Part shown: piece by piece, positions 55,392 through 64,000 of the stretch
How positions within the stretch are numbered: position 1 is the first letter of the stretch
Layout: each line of letters starts with the position of its first letter
DNA from: Pelagomonas calceolata
Lineage: Eukaryota; Sar; Pelagophyceae; Pelagomonadales; Pelagomonadaceae
NCBI GenBank assembly: GCA_918797485.1
Contig: CAKKNE010000002.1
Location: forward strand, 3,624,501-3,688,500
Direction: 5' to 3'
Length of the DNA: 64,000 bases
The notes under the pieces: generated by a model
Databases searched by the model: none
What the model was told of the DNA's origin: nothing
The model's input: only the letters and a program-made list of their open reading frames with translations
Translations under genes and position numbers: made by a program

Positions 55392-57104
55392 TTGAATCCG
55401 TACCTCGGTCTGCTCCGCTCCGCAGCCGTGGCCTGGTTCGTGGCGTCCAAAGCTAGGAGCAACGTAAACCGCAACGTAAACCGCAACTTCGCGAGTGCGG
55501 GCGTCTAACTCGACACGCCGAAAAGGCACGTCGCGCGACGGCGGAAAAAAACAACGCGCGCACGCGCACTGTCCGCGCGGGCCCGAACAGTCCTCTGGCA
55601 GCAGGAGAACGACGTAGTGGCGGCACAAAGCTGCTTAATTTACCTCTTATGCTAGAGCTAAAAAATCAAGGCTTGCAGTGTCTTAGCCTAATGTGGTACT
55701 AGGAGCTTGTATTATTATCTGCGAAATCGTACCCTGGCCTAACGCTAGTAGGATCCTCCCCCCCTTTCTCCTATCTTGTTCGCACTACATTCAAGCCTGT
55801 CTCACTTTGTCCGCGGCGCGCGCGGCACCCGCGGTTCGCGCTGTGACGCCTCTGCTAAACGAATTGCGGCGGCGCGGGCAGGGGTCTGCCTAGTAGAGCC
55901 CTAGCTCTAGGTAGAGAGTCGCTCTGCCTACCCAGCTCGGACGAAGTCGAGCCATAGGACGCTGCAGCCAGGCGGTTGTCTACGCACTCTGGCCGAGCTA
56001 TTTTCGTGGGAACATGATGACGATAGACAAAAAACTTCAAGTTGAAATGTATTACTAGTAAACACCAAAACTGCACTAATGGTGCTCCCGCCAGACGTCG
56101 TTCGCCAGCTCGCCCGATTGCTCCCAGGCCGGCGCGCCGTCCTTAGTAAGCTCTTAGTGGAGCTCCAGGGGACAACAGGTAAACCCGGCCCGGGAATATT
56201 TACCCAGCGGCGGCGTGGCCGCAGGGGAGCTGTTTCGCAAAATCGGGAACCGACTCCGAGTCAGCAGTGGCGTTCTCGGGAGTAAGCGTAAACGGTCGTC
56301 ACGGTTTCCAAGTCGCCCGTGAGTGGCCGTGGCACGCGTCGGCGGCGTGCGGCATGCGTCACACACTATTTTGGTACAAGCGAAACCGCAGCGTGGCACA
56401 TGCCCGCCTGCACATAGGTGCGGAAGCGATGCTACGAGCCGACAGAGTCGCCGAGGTCACCGGAAACGGCCCGCGCATGGCTAAACTCCTGCCGCGCTTA
56501 TGTCGCGGCGCGCGGCGCTCGGAGCCAAGTCATCTCTGGTGGTCGCTCATGGTGGAGAAACCGTTTACACGGGGCGTATAGAGGTGCTCGTAAAGTCGCA
56601 GGTGGTGGCGTTTGCGTACACGTGGACGCGTTTTTCACTCGTACCTGCCAGCGAAAGTAGCAGAGCTCGGTGCGCGACGGCGCGGCGCCTCGCCGGAATT
56701 GCGGCGGTTAGCCGAGTTTGGCACGGAAAGGCCGGGGTTATCGGCGCTATTTTGCGCGCGCACACAGGGGCAATCGGTCGAGAATCGAGAAGGCCAAGGA
56801 CCATCCCTGGATACTCTGAGATGGATTAGAGGTTCACAAGACGCCCGTGTGTGCGTGTGTGTCTCTCTCCCGCGACGCAGCGCAGACGTCCGGCGGCTAC
56901 GGCTGGCCCGCGTCAACGACGCTTTGAAAAAAAAAAAAACGCAACCACCCTCGACGACGCGCGGCCCCCGCGGTACATCACCACCCATCGAGCACGGGGT
57001 ATCTCTCCTAGGCTTCGAAACGCACCGGCCACTCATATATAAGTAGAGGAATCTTACTAAGGGAGGCGGCGATAGCGACGCTTTCGGGCTCGACGCGACC
57101 GACG
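55392..57104. other. Intergenic spacer with diverged repeat
   Basis: 1.7 kb (part could be 5' UTR of TRAPPC8). Contains dispersed repeat C copy 2 (56310-56740), GACTCCGAGTCAGC at 56250 and an A13 run at 56926-56938. No complete gene recognised. Confidence 0.45.
56310..56740 (+). repeat. Dispersed repeat C, copy 2
   Basis: Diverged relative of 46000-46440 in the same orientation; identity looks moderate with many small indels. Confidence 0.5.
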
Positions 57105-57344
57105 CTAGTATTCCCAGTTCCCAATACCCCTCCAGAAGCGCTTCAACGCTGTGAACTTGGCTCTGTCCCGGTCGTTGCCAACGATAAAATTGGTCATAAT
57201 ATAGAAAATTGCTTGCATGGCCGCCAAGCCGCCGCGGTCGTGAATCTCCTGGCCGATGTCTCTGATTCTTGATAATGTCCGGATGACGTGCTCCTTCCCG
57301 TCTGGAGACATTTGGTCCGGCTTCGAGGCCAGAAACAGATCCAT
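57105..57344 (-). CDS. Unrecognised 79-codon exon or fragment
   Basis: An open frame read leftward ending GIGNWEY-stop, with EHVIRTLSRIRDIGQEIHDR and LAAMQAIFYIMTNFIVGN. The amino acid mix is protein-like and codon use differs from the surrounding spacer. I do not recognise the family. It lies 60 bp downstream of a Helitron Rep relic on the same strand. It could be a captured host gene piece, a separate exon, or the 3' exon of a gene whose 5' part was replaced by the Helitron. Confidence 0.35.
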   Translation of the reverse strand: MDLFLASKPDQMSPDGKEHVIRTLSRIRDIGQEIHDRGGLAAMQAIFYIMTNFIVGNDRDRAKFTALKRFWRGIGNWEY

Positions 57345-57402
57345 TTCGCCTACCTGATCATCTGAAGTACCTAAATGAAGTACCTAAAATGGACACAATT
57401 GC

Positions 57403-57696
57403 TTACTCGCGGATCTCGTCCCTCACCTCGCCCGCCGAATGCGCGACAACGGTTAACGGTGGCCCGATGAGAGCCGGTGGCCCGTGCTCGCGGAGCAGGG
57501 CCAGCGCGTCTTGGTAGCTGCGACCGAACTGGCGCGCCGAACGGGTAAAGTTCGGGCCCAGGACCACGCGCCGCCCGACGTTCGCCGCATCCCCGCCCGC
57601 GTACGCGTCCATCATACCGCCGTAGAGTTCGGCGCGAATCGTCGCCTGGTCAGCTCGGAGCTCGTCGGTCTCGACCGTGCGCTCGACCTCGCCCAT
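57403..57696 (-). mobile_element. Helitron Rep/helicase-like fragment
   Basis: The leftward frame encodes RADQATIRAELYGGMMDAYA, then VGRRVVLGPNFTRSARQFGR and SYQDALALLREHGPPALIG. This matches the start of the Helitron helicase-like (Rep) domain (family pattern: R.e.y.g..da...gd....GrrviLp.sf.Gs.R.....yqDAmai.r..G.PdlfiT). It ends before the catalytic FiTfT, HxH and YxxxY motifs, so the copy is a dead fragment. The 5' and 3' Helitron termini (TC...CTRR with hairpin) were not found. Confidence 0.6.
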
Positions 57697-59096
57697 GCCG
57701 CCGCGCGCGGCCGTGCTGTTTGGTCAGTGCACTGGAACAGTTTTCGCAGGAGCACTCGGCACACGGGCCGCGTGCGACGCACGCGAAGCGGATGAGCTTC
57801 GAGCGCTGTGAAGGCGCGAGTCGCCGCCCGCGACGCGGAGAAACGCCGCGCGGGCGCGTGTGACCGCTGGAGCAAAAAAAACGGGTTTGGGGAGCGGGCC
57901 CGCGGCGCACGGCCTCTCAAGGAGTCGCTTCCGAGGCTGAATCTAACATTATTTCGCCGAGCGTGAGATCGGGGGGGAGGGGGAGGCTAACGCCTCCTCC
58001 CCCCCGAACCCCCCCCACCCCCTCCTGTGTTGCTGGAGCCGAAGTGCTCCGTGGAGCCGACGTCTAGGGCGGCGTCCCGTGTACGGCGTGGAATACGCTC
58101 CCCGAATTTTTATTTTCCGAGCCGACGCGCGCCCGGCGGGCGCCGGACCGGGGACCCATCCAAAAAAACAGGCGGCGGCACGCTCGCGACGCCGACCCGA
58201 ACGCGCCCGAAGCGCGAGGGCGCTCGCGGCGGACGCGGCGCGGAAAAAGTTGACTCGCCGTCGGCCGCGGCCACGCCGCCGCCCGGGCCCGGCAGGGCGC
58301 GCACGGCCGAGCTGGCCACGGCGAGGCGCCCGCGACCGATGCCGACTCCGGCCCGACGCGATCGCACCGCGGCCGGGCCGGTTTCGGCGGTTGACGCGCG
58401 GACCGTCGTCGGGGCCGCCCGACGCGCGGCCGGCGCGGCAGAGCGACGCGGCGCCGCAGCTGCGGCGCGCGGCCTCCAGAGGCGCGGCCCGGCGCGGCCG
58501 AGCCGCGGGCGCGCTTGGGCGGCCGTCACGCGGCGCGTCGCGTGTGTTCGCAGCGCTCGCAGCGCTCACGGGCCCAAAACGCTGGCTCTGCGCGCGCGCG
58601 GCGCCCGCGCTCGCGGAAAGAAGCGTCGCGCAGGGGTTCTAGGTCGCCGACGGCGGCCTCGACGCGAAAACTGCGTCCGTAAAGGGGGCGCTGTCCCCCT
58701 TTTGGGGGCCATTCCGCAAGCTCACGGACTGGTCAGTAGTGATGATAAAAGAAATAGATTAATCACTAAAGAAGAAATAGATAAATCGCTAGAAATCGAG
58801 GATGGGGGTCCGGTCTCCGGTCCACATCATAGCGCTTGGCGAAGTGCTTGGCGCCCTGGCTTTCGTCCGGGCCGGCCCCGCCGCGCCCCAGGCTTATGAA
58901 GTATCCCAGGAACTTGAAAGAAAGCCTGAGCGACCACTGGCAACCATCCATCAGATACGACTTCAAGCTCCTACCAGGCAAAATATTATTATTATTACAA
59001 AGGTATCAAATTCTAGAGAAGTTAAGCGGTCAGGTCACTCGGACGCTATAGACGACAGTTGTAGCGTATGTACAATGTCATGTGAATCTATGTGAC
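57697..59096. other. GC-rich spacer upstream of AHI1
   Basis: 1.4 kb. Extremely GC-rich between about 57700 and 58640, giving overlapping open frames on both strands with no protein-like composition. A polypurine/polypyrimidine tract of G8-A-G5 and its imperfect inverse lies at 57970-58025. Part at 58820-58890 resembles 26010-26065. Nothing coding recognised. Confidence 0.45.
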
Positions 59097-61526
59097 ATGT
59101 CGCAATCTGCCACTCAGCAGTCTGGAGGAGGGGTGCCTTCGCGCACCGCAGCTGCAAAATTGTCTAGGCCTATTGGATGGACTTGCGTTTACCGTAAATT
59201 AACTCGTGGATGGCCTCGCGAAAGTAGAAAAGAGTTGCGCGACCCGCCCAAAATACTTGAGCTAGATAGGGTCGCCAATGAACAAGTGAAGCGTGTACGT
59301 GACATGACACATTGCCAAGATGTTGTTTGTGTTTCAGTATTGGGGACTGGCATTTTTTGTGAGGAACCAAACATTATTCATCCGATTGTTCGCATTCACA
59401 CAATTGACGCTACCACTGGGCACTACTTAAAAGAAATAAAAGAAATAAAAAACCCTGGACGCACTGGCCATCACGGACGAGCATCATCATTGCAGATTAG
59501 CTCTCCTGGTGGTGATATTGGGGTGGATGGAATCAATATCCCCATTTTAAGCGTTACTCCAGTTTCCACGGCTCCTTGCCACCTTAAGGGCCTGAGTGTT
59601 GCGCCCACATGGAAAGAGACCAGTATTGTTGGCATTCCCTATAGGTGTCTTCTGGATCCCAATGTGATCATACTTTTTGAAATTGTTGATGTCAATCATA
59701 TTCAATCCTCCTCGCAACATCATGACCAACGTGGAGATGGAGTTTGCGGTCTAGCTTGGGCGTATCTACGGCCGGTGGGGATAAATGGCGATGTTTTAAT
59801 TAATACTTCCAAACCTGCTATGAATACGAGCACTCTGGAAAGCACAACAAACAAAAGCGGCAAAGATGTTAAGCAGCAATCTATTCAACTTCAGTTGTAC
59901 AAATACCAGGCACTCTCGTCGCTAGCGAGCTATCAAGCGCATAGGAGGGGCATCTTCTCTCCGCCAGCACCGGCTACTTCAAAAGTTCCTGCTGTCTACT
60001 TACAGTACCTACAAAAGCATTGGATTAAACACACCACCACACTTCTTGTTCAGATCAATCCCGTCCCACAACATGAGGGCAGAGTAGTGGCTTTTCATGA
60101 AAAAGGGTTCTTATGTCGCTCAAGCATATCTTCAAAGGGGGGGGCTTGCATGACAAGTGACGCCAGAATGCCTGCTGCGCGTCTGCTGAGAGGCCTCCGC
60201 ACGAGACGCCTCGAAACAGAGTGCTGCGTCCTGCCTGATTGCTTCCTTTGTCGGATCAACCCAGGCGCTCGTGGCGCGACGACAATACAGTTTTCTCCAC
60301 AGGGGCGACTGCTCGCCGTTGCCGCTGTAGAATTGCTTTGTCATCCTATTCGACTTTATGACGTGACTGGTATGGACGAGGGCATGCTGTCGCCTGGTGT
60401 GTCCTCTGCAGCTTCTGCTGCTACTGTATATGGCCTACAAGTGGATCAAAGCCATGAGGGTGCTCTTCTTGTTGCTGACCTTGATGGGCATCATGGCATG
60501 ATTTATGATTTGCGTTTCACCGACAACGAACGTTATCTCCTCTCTGCATCTGCGGACGCTCTGGTGAAAGTATGGGACCTCGGAGCACTTGCAGCCGTCT
60601 CAGCTTCCGTCCGTCCTAAATATGCACCTCGGATGCTGTGTATCTTCCATGAACCTTCTGCTCAATTTTTCTATGCTGCTATCTTTTTTATGAAGAACAA
60701 CTCCGCTACTCGTGCGCTACCGCTCTATACTCAATCCAAGGAGGATGACGGCAAGAACCATCAGAGAATATGTCCGCACGTTCTTACTGGTGCATTTAAT
60801 GGAGCAGTTGCGCATTGGGATCCCCGGACAAGTCAATGCCAAGGCCTTCTTGGTAATAGAATAGCACACAAAGGGCGAGTGCATTGTCTTGAGAGTGATC
60901 GACGATCTGGTCGAGTCTTCAGTGCTGATTCAAACGGCATCATATTTGTGTGGCGTTGTGAAAGAGACGGTGATTATCCCTCTGACTTCACCATTATTCG
61001 GAAGATAGAGCATCGTGATTTTAGAAACAAGCCCATTGTGTCAATGATGATTCGCCCCAGGAGGCGCCGAGTTCAACTTCTTGTCCAGGCTCAAGCATCA
61101 ACACTCAAGCTCGTAGATGTCACTACCTCCCAACCTGTTGCCCATTTCAAAGGCAACCTTGTGAGAGCAGGAGTGATAAGAGCTAAGTTCAGTCCAGATG
61201 GCACCTATGTGCTGGCTGGGTCTGAGGATGGAAAGGTTTATGCTTGGGATACTGTATCAGCTTCTCCAGTTTCATTTTTAGATGGTAAGTTCGGCTACAG
61301 TGCACCTCTTTGTGACCTATCGTTTCATCCAAAGCAGCATTTAGTGGCATTAACCTGTTTTGGCGGTGATCATCCAGTACTCGTATATTGTACTAATCGT
61401 CCAGACACGCCAAAATTGCTCGATGGTCAAGCTGGTTGCGACGCACGTGCTACAAAGGATCAGCCTAGCGAGATCAAAGCCCGCCGCAAGGCGTTGTCAT
61501 ATCAACTAACAACTGGAAGTAATTAG
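59097..61526 (+). CDS. AHI1: AHI1/jouberin homologue (transition-zone WD40 protein)
   Basis: 809 aa, single exon; ATG at 59097 (preceding in-frame codons lack ATG), TAG at 61526. The N-terminal third holds the C2-like domain typical of AHI1: VRIHTIDATTGHYLKEIK, LDPNVIILFEIVDV, and GLAWAYLRPVGINGDVLINT. WD40 repeats follow: HHGMIYDLRFTDNERYLLSA with SADALVKVWD, then VLTGAFNGAVAHWDPR and VFSADSNGIIFVWR. The last repeats RAKFSPDGTYVLAGSEDGKV and LCDLSFHPKQHLVALTCFGG match the best conserved end of AHI1. The SH3 domain of vertebrate AHI1 is absent, as in protists. AHI1 sits at the ciliary transition zone with MKS/NPHP proteins and is lost in Joubert syndrome. The long uninterrupted frame contrasts with spliced genes nearby. 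Confidence 0.85.
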   Translation: MSQSATQQSGGGVPSRTAAAKLSRPIGWTCVYRKLTRGWPRESRKELRDPPKILELDRVANEQVKRVRDMTHCQDVVCVSVLGTGIFCEEPNIIHPIVRIHTIDATTGHYLKEIKEIKNPGRTGHHGRASSLQISSPGGDIGVDGINIPILSVTPVSTAPCHLKGLSVAPTWKETSIVGIPYRCLLDPNVIILFEIVDVNHIQSSSQHHDQRGDGVCGLAWAYLRPVGINGDVLINTSKPAMNTSTLESTTNKSGKDVKQQSIQLQLYKYQALSSLASYQAHRRGIFSPPAPATSKVPAVYLQYLQKHWIKHTTTLLVQINPVPQHEGRVVAFHEKGFLCRSSISSKGGACMTSDARMPAARLLRGLRTRRLETECCVLPDCFLCRINPGARGATTIQFSPQGRLLAVAAVELLCHPIRLYDVTGMDEGMLSPGVSSAASAATVYGLQVDQSHEGALLVADLDGHHGMIYDLRFTDNERYLLSASADALVKVWDLGALAAVSASVRPKYAPRMLCIFHEPSAQFFYAAIFFMKNNSATRALPLYTQSKEDDGKNHQRICPHVLTGAFNGAVAHWDPRTSQCQGLLGNRIAHKGRVHCLESDRRSGRVFSADSNGIIFVWRCERDGDYPSDFTIIRKIEHRDFRNKPIVSMMIRPRRRRVQLLVQAQASTLKLVDVTTSQPVAHFKGNLVRAGVIRAKFSPDGTYVLAGSEDGKVYAWDTVSASPVSFLDGKFGYSAPLCDLSFHPKQHLVALTCFGGDHPVLVYCTNRPDTPKLLDGQAGCDARATKDQPSEIKARRKALSYQLTTGSN

Positions 61527-61670
61527 ATCGTAGAGGTTCTCAAATGCTCGACATTCATAGTCCGAAGCTTATAGGCGCGCAACCACCGGCTCCAATGGCG
61601 CAACTATACAACCCACGGTCCAAGTTGCATATACTAGTATACCAAATACACCTTTTTGCCAGTGCCCCTG

Positions 61671-61697
61671 CCCCCCCCCCCCCCCGGGGGGGGGGGG
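61671..61697. repeat. C15-G12 homopolymer palindrome
   Basis: Fifteen C followed directly by twelve G. It would fold as a perfect hairpin and is prone to slippage in replication and in sequencing. Confidence 0.9.
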
Positions 61698-61808
61698 TTC
61701 TGACGGGTGGGTGGAGGCCAAATTTTGATGTCCAGGCACAGCGCAAGGGTGCAGATTACGAAGGGGCCTGACCCCGATTAAATCGGGGGCTGTGGCGCCT
61801 CCCCTTTA

Positions 61809-62645
61809 ATAGCCCGAACGTCGCAACTTACTACGAAAGGGCCTTAGGGGGTGCCTCACATTCTGGCGGAGTGTGGGGCCCTGAAAATGCGAGGGGCCGG
61901 AAGGGCCCCCACGCGAACGTCGCGCCAGTCTAGGTTGGCACTTACCATATCCCGTCGGCGGGATATGTTATACGGCACTTACCCGAGGGGTTATTAACCC
62001 CAATCGTGGCCCGGGGTCAGTAACCCGGGTAATTACCCGTTAGTACGGGTTATTAACCCCGCCGGGATCTTATAGTACTAGACTTTCTTATAGAGGGGGA
62101 GGGGGAGGGGGCCTCACGGGCCACTGGCGCGGGCCTGGGCCGCGCCGGGCCACATGACTTGGTACTTGCCTTGGCGCACCTGTACGTACCCAAAAGCTCA
62201 ACGGGCTGCTTGCGCCCATCCGCTCGCCCGGAGGGGTCTTTCGCTAATCTCACTAAACGGGTTTAGTCGAAAACCTGTCGGGTTATTGAGCGGGTTATTG
62301 TCCCGGATCCCCTCCGAGGGGTAATTATAGGTTAATAACGGGTAATTAACAGGTAAGTGCCAACCTAGGCGCCAGTGGCGTTTCGCGTCGTGTTTGCGCA
62401 TCCTCAGGCTACCGACGCCACCGTGACGGGTACCAAGGGGGACTTCGAGGGGGAAATCACCAGCATAGAAGCGAGTTTTGATTTTCACCCCTGAAAACCC
62501 GCGAGTTGAGCTAAATACCCTCACGTTAGGTCATTTTGGGCACCTCACCCCATCTCGAGGGGGGCCCCTCCGTGGCAAGCTAGTGTCGCCGTGTGCTTAG
62601 GATGCCCCTGGGACCAAACGGGCCAAGTTGCGACGTTCGGGCTAT
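61809..62645. mobile_element. 837-bp non-coding element with terminal inverted repeats
   Basis: Perfect 21-bp terminal inverted repeats: 61809-61829 begins ATAGCCCGAACGTCGC, and 62625-62645 is its reverse complement. A second inner pair is also inverted: GTCTAGGTTGGCACTTACC at 61928-61946 and GGTAAGTGCCAACCTAGGC at 62352-62370. The middle is rich in GGTTATTAAC/GGGTAATTA words. There is no transposase frame, so it is non-autonomous. A clear target site duplication was not seen (flanks TTAA and TCAA are close). Confidence 0.8.
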
Positions 62646-63129
62646 CAATTGAAAATCTCACCAATTTGGCGTCAGGCCCTGTAGATTACGCGTAAAAAAG
62701 CGCGTAAATTACGGCGCACTGCATATAGCATCCGGTGGGCCCCTGAAGGAGATCCCACTTTAAAAACGGCGTAAAAAACAAGGAATCTAAAACTACTGCT
62801 AGCCTGAGGGCTCTCCTCAGCTAGAAGGCGGCCCGGCCGGGCGGGCCCGGGGCCCGGGAGGTACGCGACCCCGAACGTCGCTGATGCAGTCTGACGCCAG
62901 CTGCTCTCCGCGCCGTCATCCACGCGCGTCACATCCCGTAGCATGGTAGGACTCGGATGAGCCTGAGACTCGCCGGACAACTCAGTTTCGCCAGTGAACT
63001 TGACTCGGACTCACTGAGGCTGGCCGGGCAGCCTGCCAGTGAGTGAACCCACTCGGACTCGGAGCCTCTACTCGGATACAATACCCATCATCTCAATAGC
63101 TATAGCTAATATAGAAGCGAGCCAGCTCG
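62646..63129. other. Spacer upstream of DAW1
   Basis: 0.5 kb. 62940-63075 is another dense cluster of spacer words (GACTCGGACTCACTGAGGCT, CTGCCAGTGAGTG, ACTCGGACTCGGAGCC). No gene. Confidence 0.5.
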
Positions 63130-64000
63130 ATGAAGCTCAAAAGATTCTTACTGGTAAGGACTATCAATAAAAGATTGAATATTGAATATTGACCAGAGGT
63201 ACTATCCACCCGGTGTGATCTTGGAATACGAACTTCGCGATAAGAATCGAGAAACAAAAGAGATTGATTTGCTTCATTTAACCCCGGAGTAATTCACGAA
63301 AGAGCGATCTCTCCCAAAGTGCAAGGTTGTAGGACCGACGTGCAAGTTCTTGTGAATCAGATAACTTTTGAAGAGCCCCTGATAAGTGAAAGTCGTAAGC
63401 CCCAATTACGGCGTTTGATCTACAGTACGTACACTCGGTTCCTTCATCTGATATGTACATTTCACTCATTTAGAACTAATTGAGAAACTCGAGAGCAATG
63501 ATAGTAGTGATTATTATTTATTTAAGATTCTCCGTGCACATATTCTGCCTTTGACAAATTGTGCCTTCAACAAACAGGGCGACAAATTCATCACCGGGAG
63601 CTATGATAGAACTTGCAAAATCTGGCGAACCGAGACTGGAGAAGAGCTATTGACGTTAGAAGGACATCGAAATGTAGTCTATGCGATTGCTTTCAACAAC
63701 CCCTGGGGTAATAAGATAATCACGGGCTCTTTTGGTACTTTCCCTGGCCTTCCTTACTAGTAAGTTTACTAACTTTACGTAGATAAAACCTGCAAAATTT
63801 GGAATGCCGATAACGGGGATCTTTATCATACCTACCGTGGTCACGCCACAGAGATTGTGTGCTTGTCATTCAACCCCAATGGTTCTCTTGTCGCAACTGG
63901 CTCGATGGATAATACCGCAAGACTATGGGATGTGGAGTCTGGAGAATGTCTACATACGCTGCTTGGTCATACAGCCGAAATTGTCAGTTTGAACTTTGAT
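63130..64000 (+). CDS. DAW1: DAW1/ODA16, outer dynein arm transport factor, 3' end outside window
   Basis: Start ATG at 63130 (MKLKRFLL), then a 43-nt GT-AG intron (63154-63196), then [20 protein letters not shown] and [10 protein letters not shown]. Short exons encoding about [14 protein letters not shown] and [11 protein letters not shown] follow. WD40 repeats begin at 63540: [60 protein letters not shown], an intron at about 63730-63780, then [12 protein letters not shown] and [20 protein letters not shown]. These match DAW1/WDR69/ODA16 almost residue for residue in length. ODA16 is the adaptor that lets IFT carry outer dynein arms into the flagellum. Cut by the right edge in about the fourth repeat. 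Confidence 0.93.

Noticed and set aside
57949-58899. Overlapping open frames of 140-290 codons on both strands
   Set aside because: Extreme GC content, composition dominated by Arg/Ala/Gly/Pro, no motif; they are by-products of base composition.

Overview
This window is nuclear DNA of a unicellular eukaryote. It has spliced genes with very short introns (mostly 40-60 nt), the standard genetic code, and proteins found only in eukaryotes: eRF1, RTF1, TRAPPC8, a Nup88-like nucleoporin, a kinesin, a DHHC-family acyltransferase, a MAP kinase and a MAP3K. Two traits narrow the host. First, it builds motile cilia: likely ODAD3/CCDC151, DAW1/ODA16, AHI1/jouberin, an ERK7/MAPK15-like kinase, an Sfi1-like centrin-binding protein and a protein with a dynein-stalk-like segment all lie here. 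Second, it is probably photosynthetic: there is a nuclear GUN4 gene whose N-terminus starts with a hydrophobic signal-like stretch followed by an Ala/Arg/Pro-rich transit-like stretch, as expected for a complex plastid. A flagellated alga with a secondary plastid is the best inference; I cannot name the lineage.

Layout. 1-5.2 kb (-): FN3-repeat protein, running off the left edge. 5.9-7.7 kb (+): a small doubtful ORF and the ERK7-like kinase. 9.0-10.7 kb (+): Sfi1-like protein. 13.2-16.9 kb (-): dynein-stalk-like segment joined to a degenerate alpha/beta-hydrolase. It is divergently paired, 110 bp apart, with ODAD3 at 17.0-18.8 kb (+). 20.2-24.9 kb (+): a very GC-rich protein with an RRM-like N-terminus, a 3.4-kb array of 123-bp PFG-type repeats and a Sec16-like C-terminus. 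A 5'-truncated LINE with a (TTTA)n tail follows directly. 26.3-27.0 kb (-): GUN4, with a foldback repeat in its upstream region. 28.0-29.6 kb (+): eRF1. 30.9-33.3 kb (+): RTF1. 35.0-36.8 kb (+): MAP3K. 38.6-40.9 kb (-): Nup88-like. 42.9-43.9 kb (-): kelch protein. 44.6-45.6 kb (+): DHYC acyltransferase. 46.6-49.4 kb: an inverted kinesin fragment next to the intact kinesin (-). 51.3-55.4 kb (-): TRAPPC8. 57.1-57.7 kb (-): Helitron Rep relic. 59.1-61.5 kb (+): AHI1. 61.8-62.6 kb: an 837-bp inverted-repeat element. 63.1 kb to the right edge (+): DAW1.

Three things stand out. (1) GC-AG introns are common. Five are placed by protein alignment or reading frame (eRF1, MAP3K twice, the dynein-stalk gene, RTF1), alongside ordinary GT-AG introns. 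(2) The spacers are full of a few short words (ACTTGAAG, ACTGGCA, ACTCGGA, CTCAGGC and reverse complements). Two near-identical copies of one dispersed repeat differ by insertions that are those very words, which suggests an unknown micro-insertion process. (3) The spacers also hold several dispersed repeat families and inverted-repeat elements that I do not recognise. No tRNA, rRNA or CRISPR array was found.
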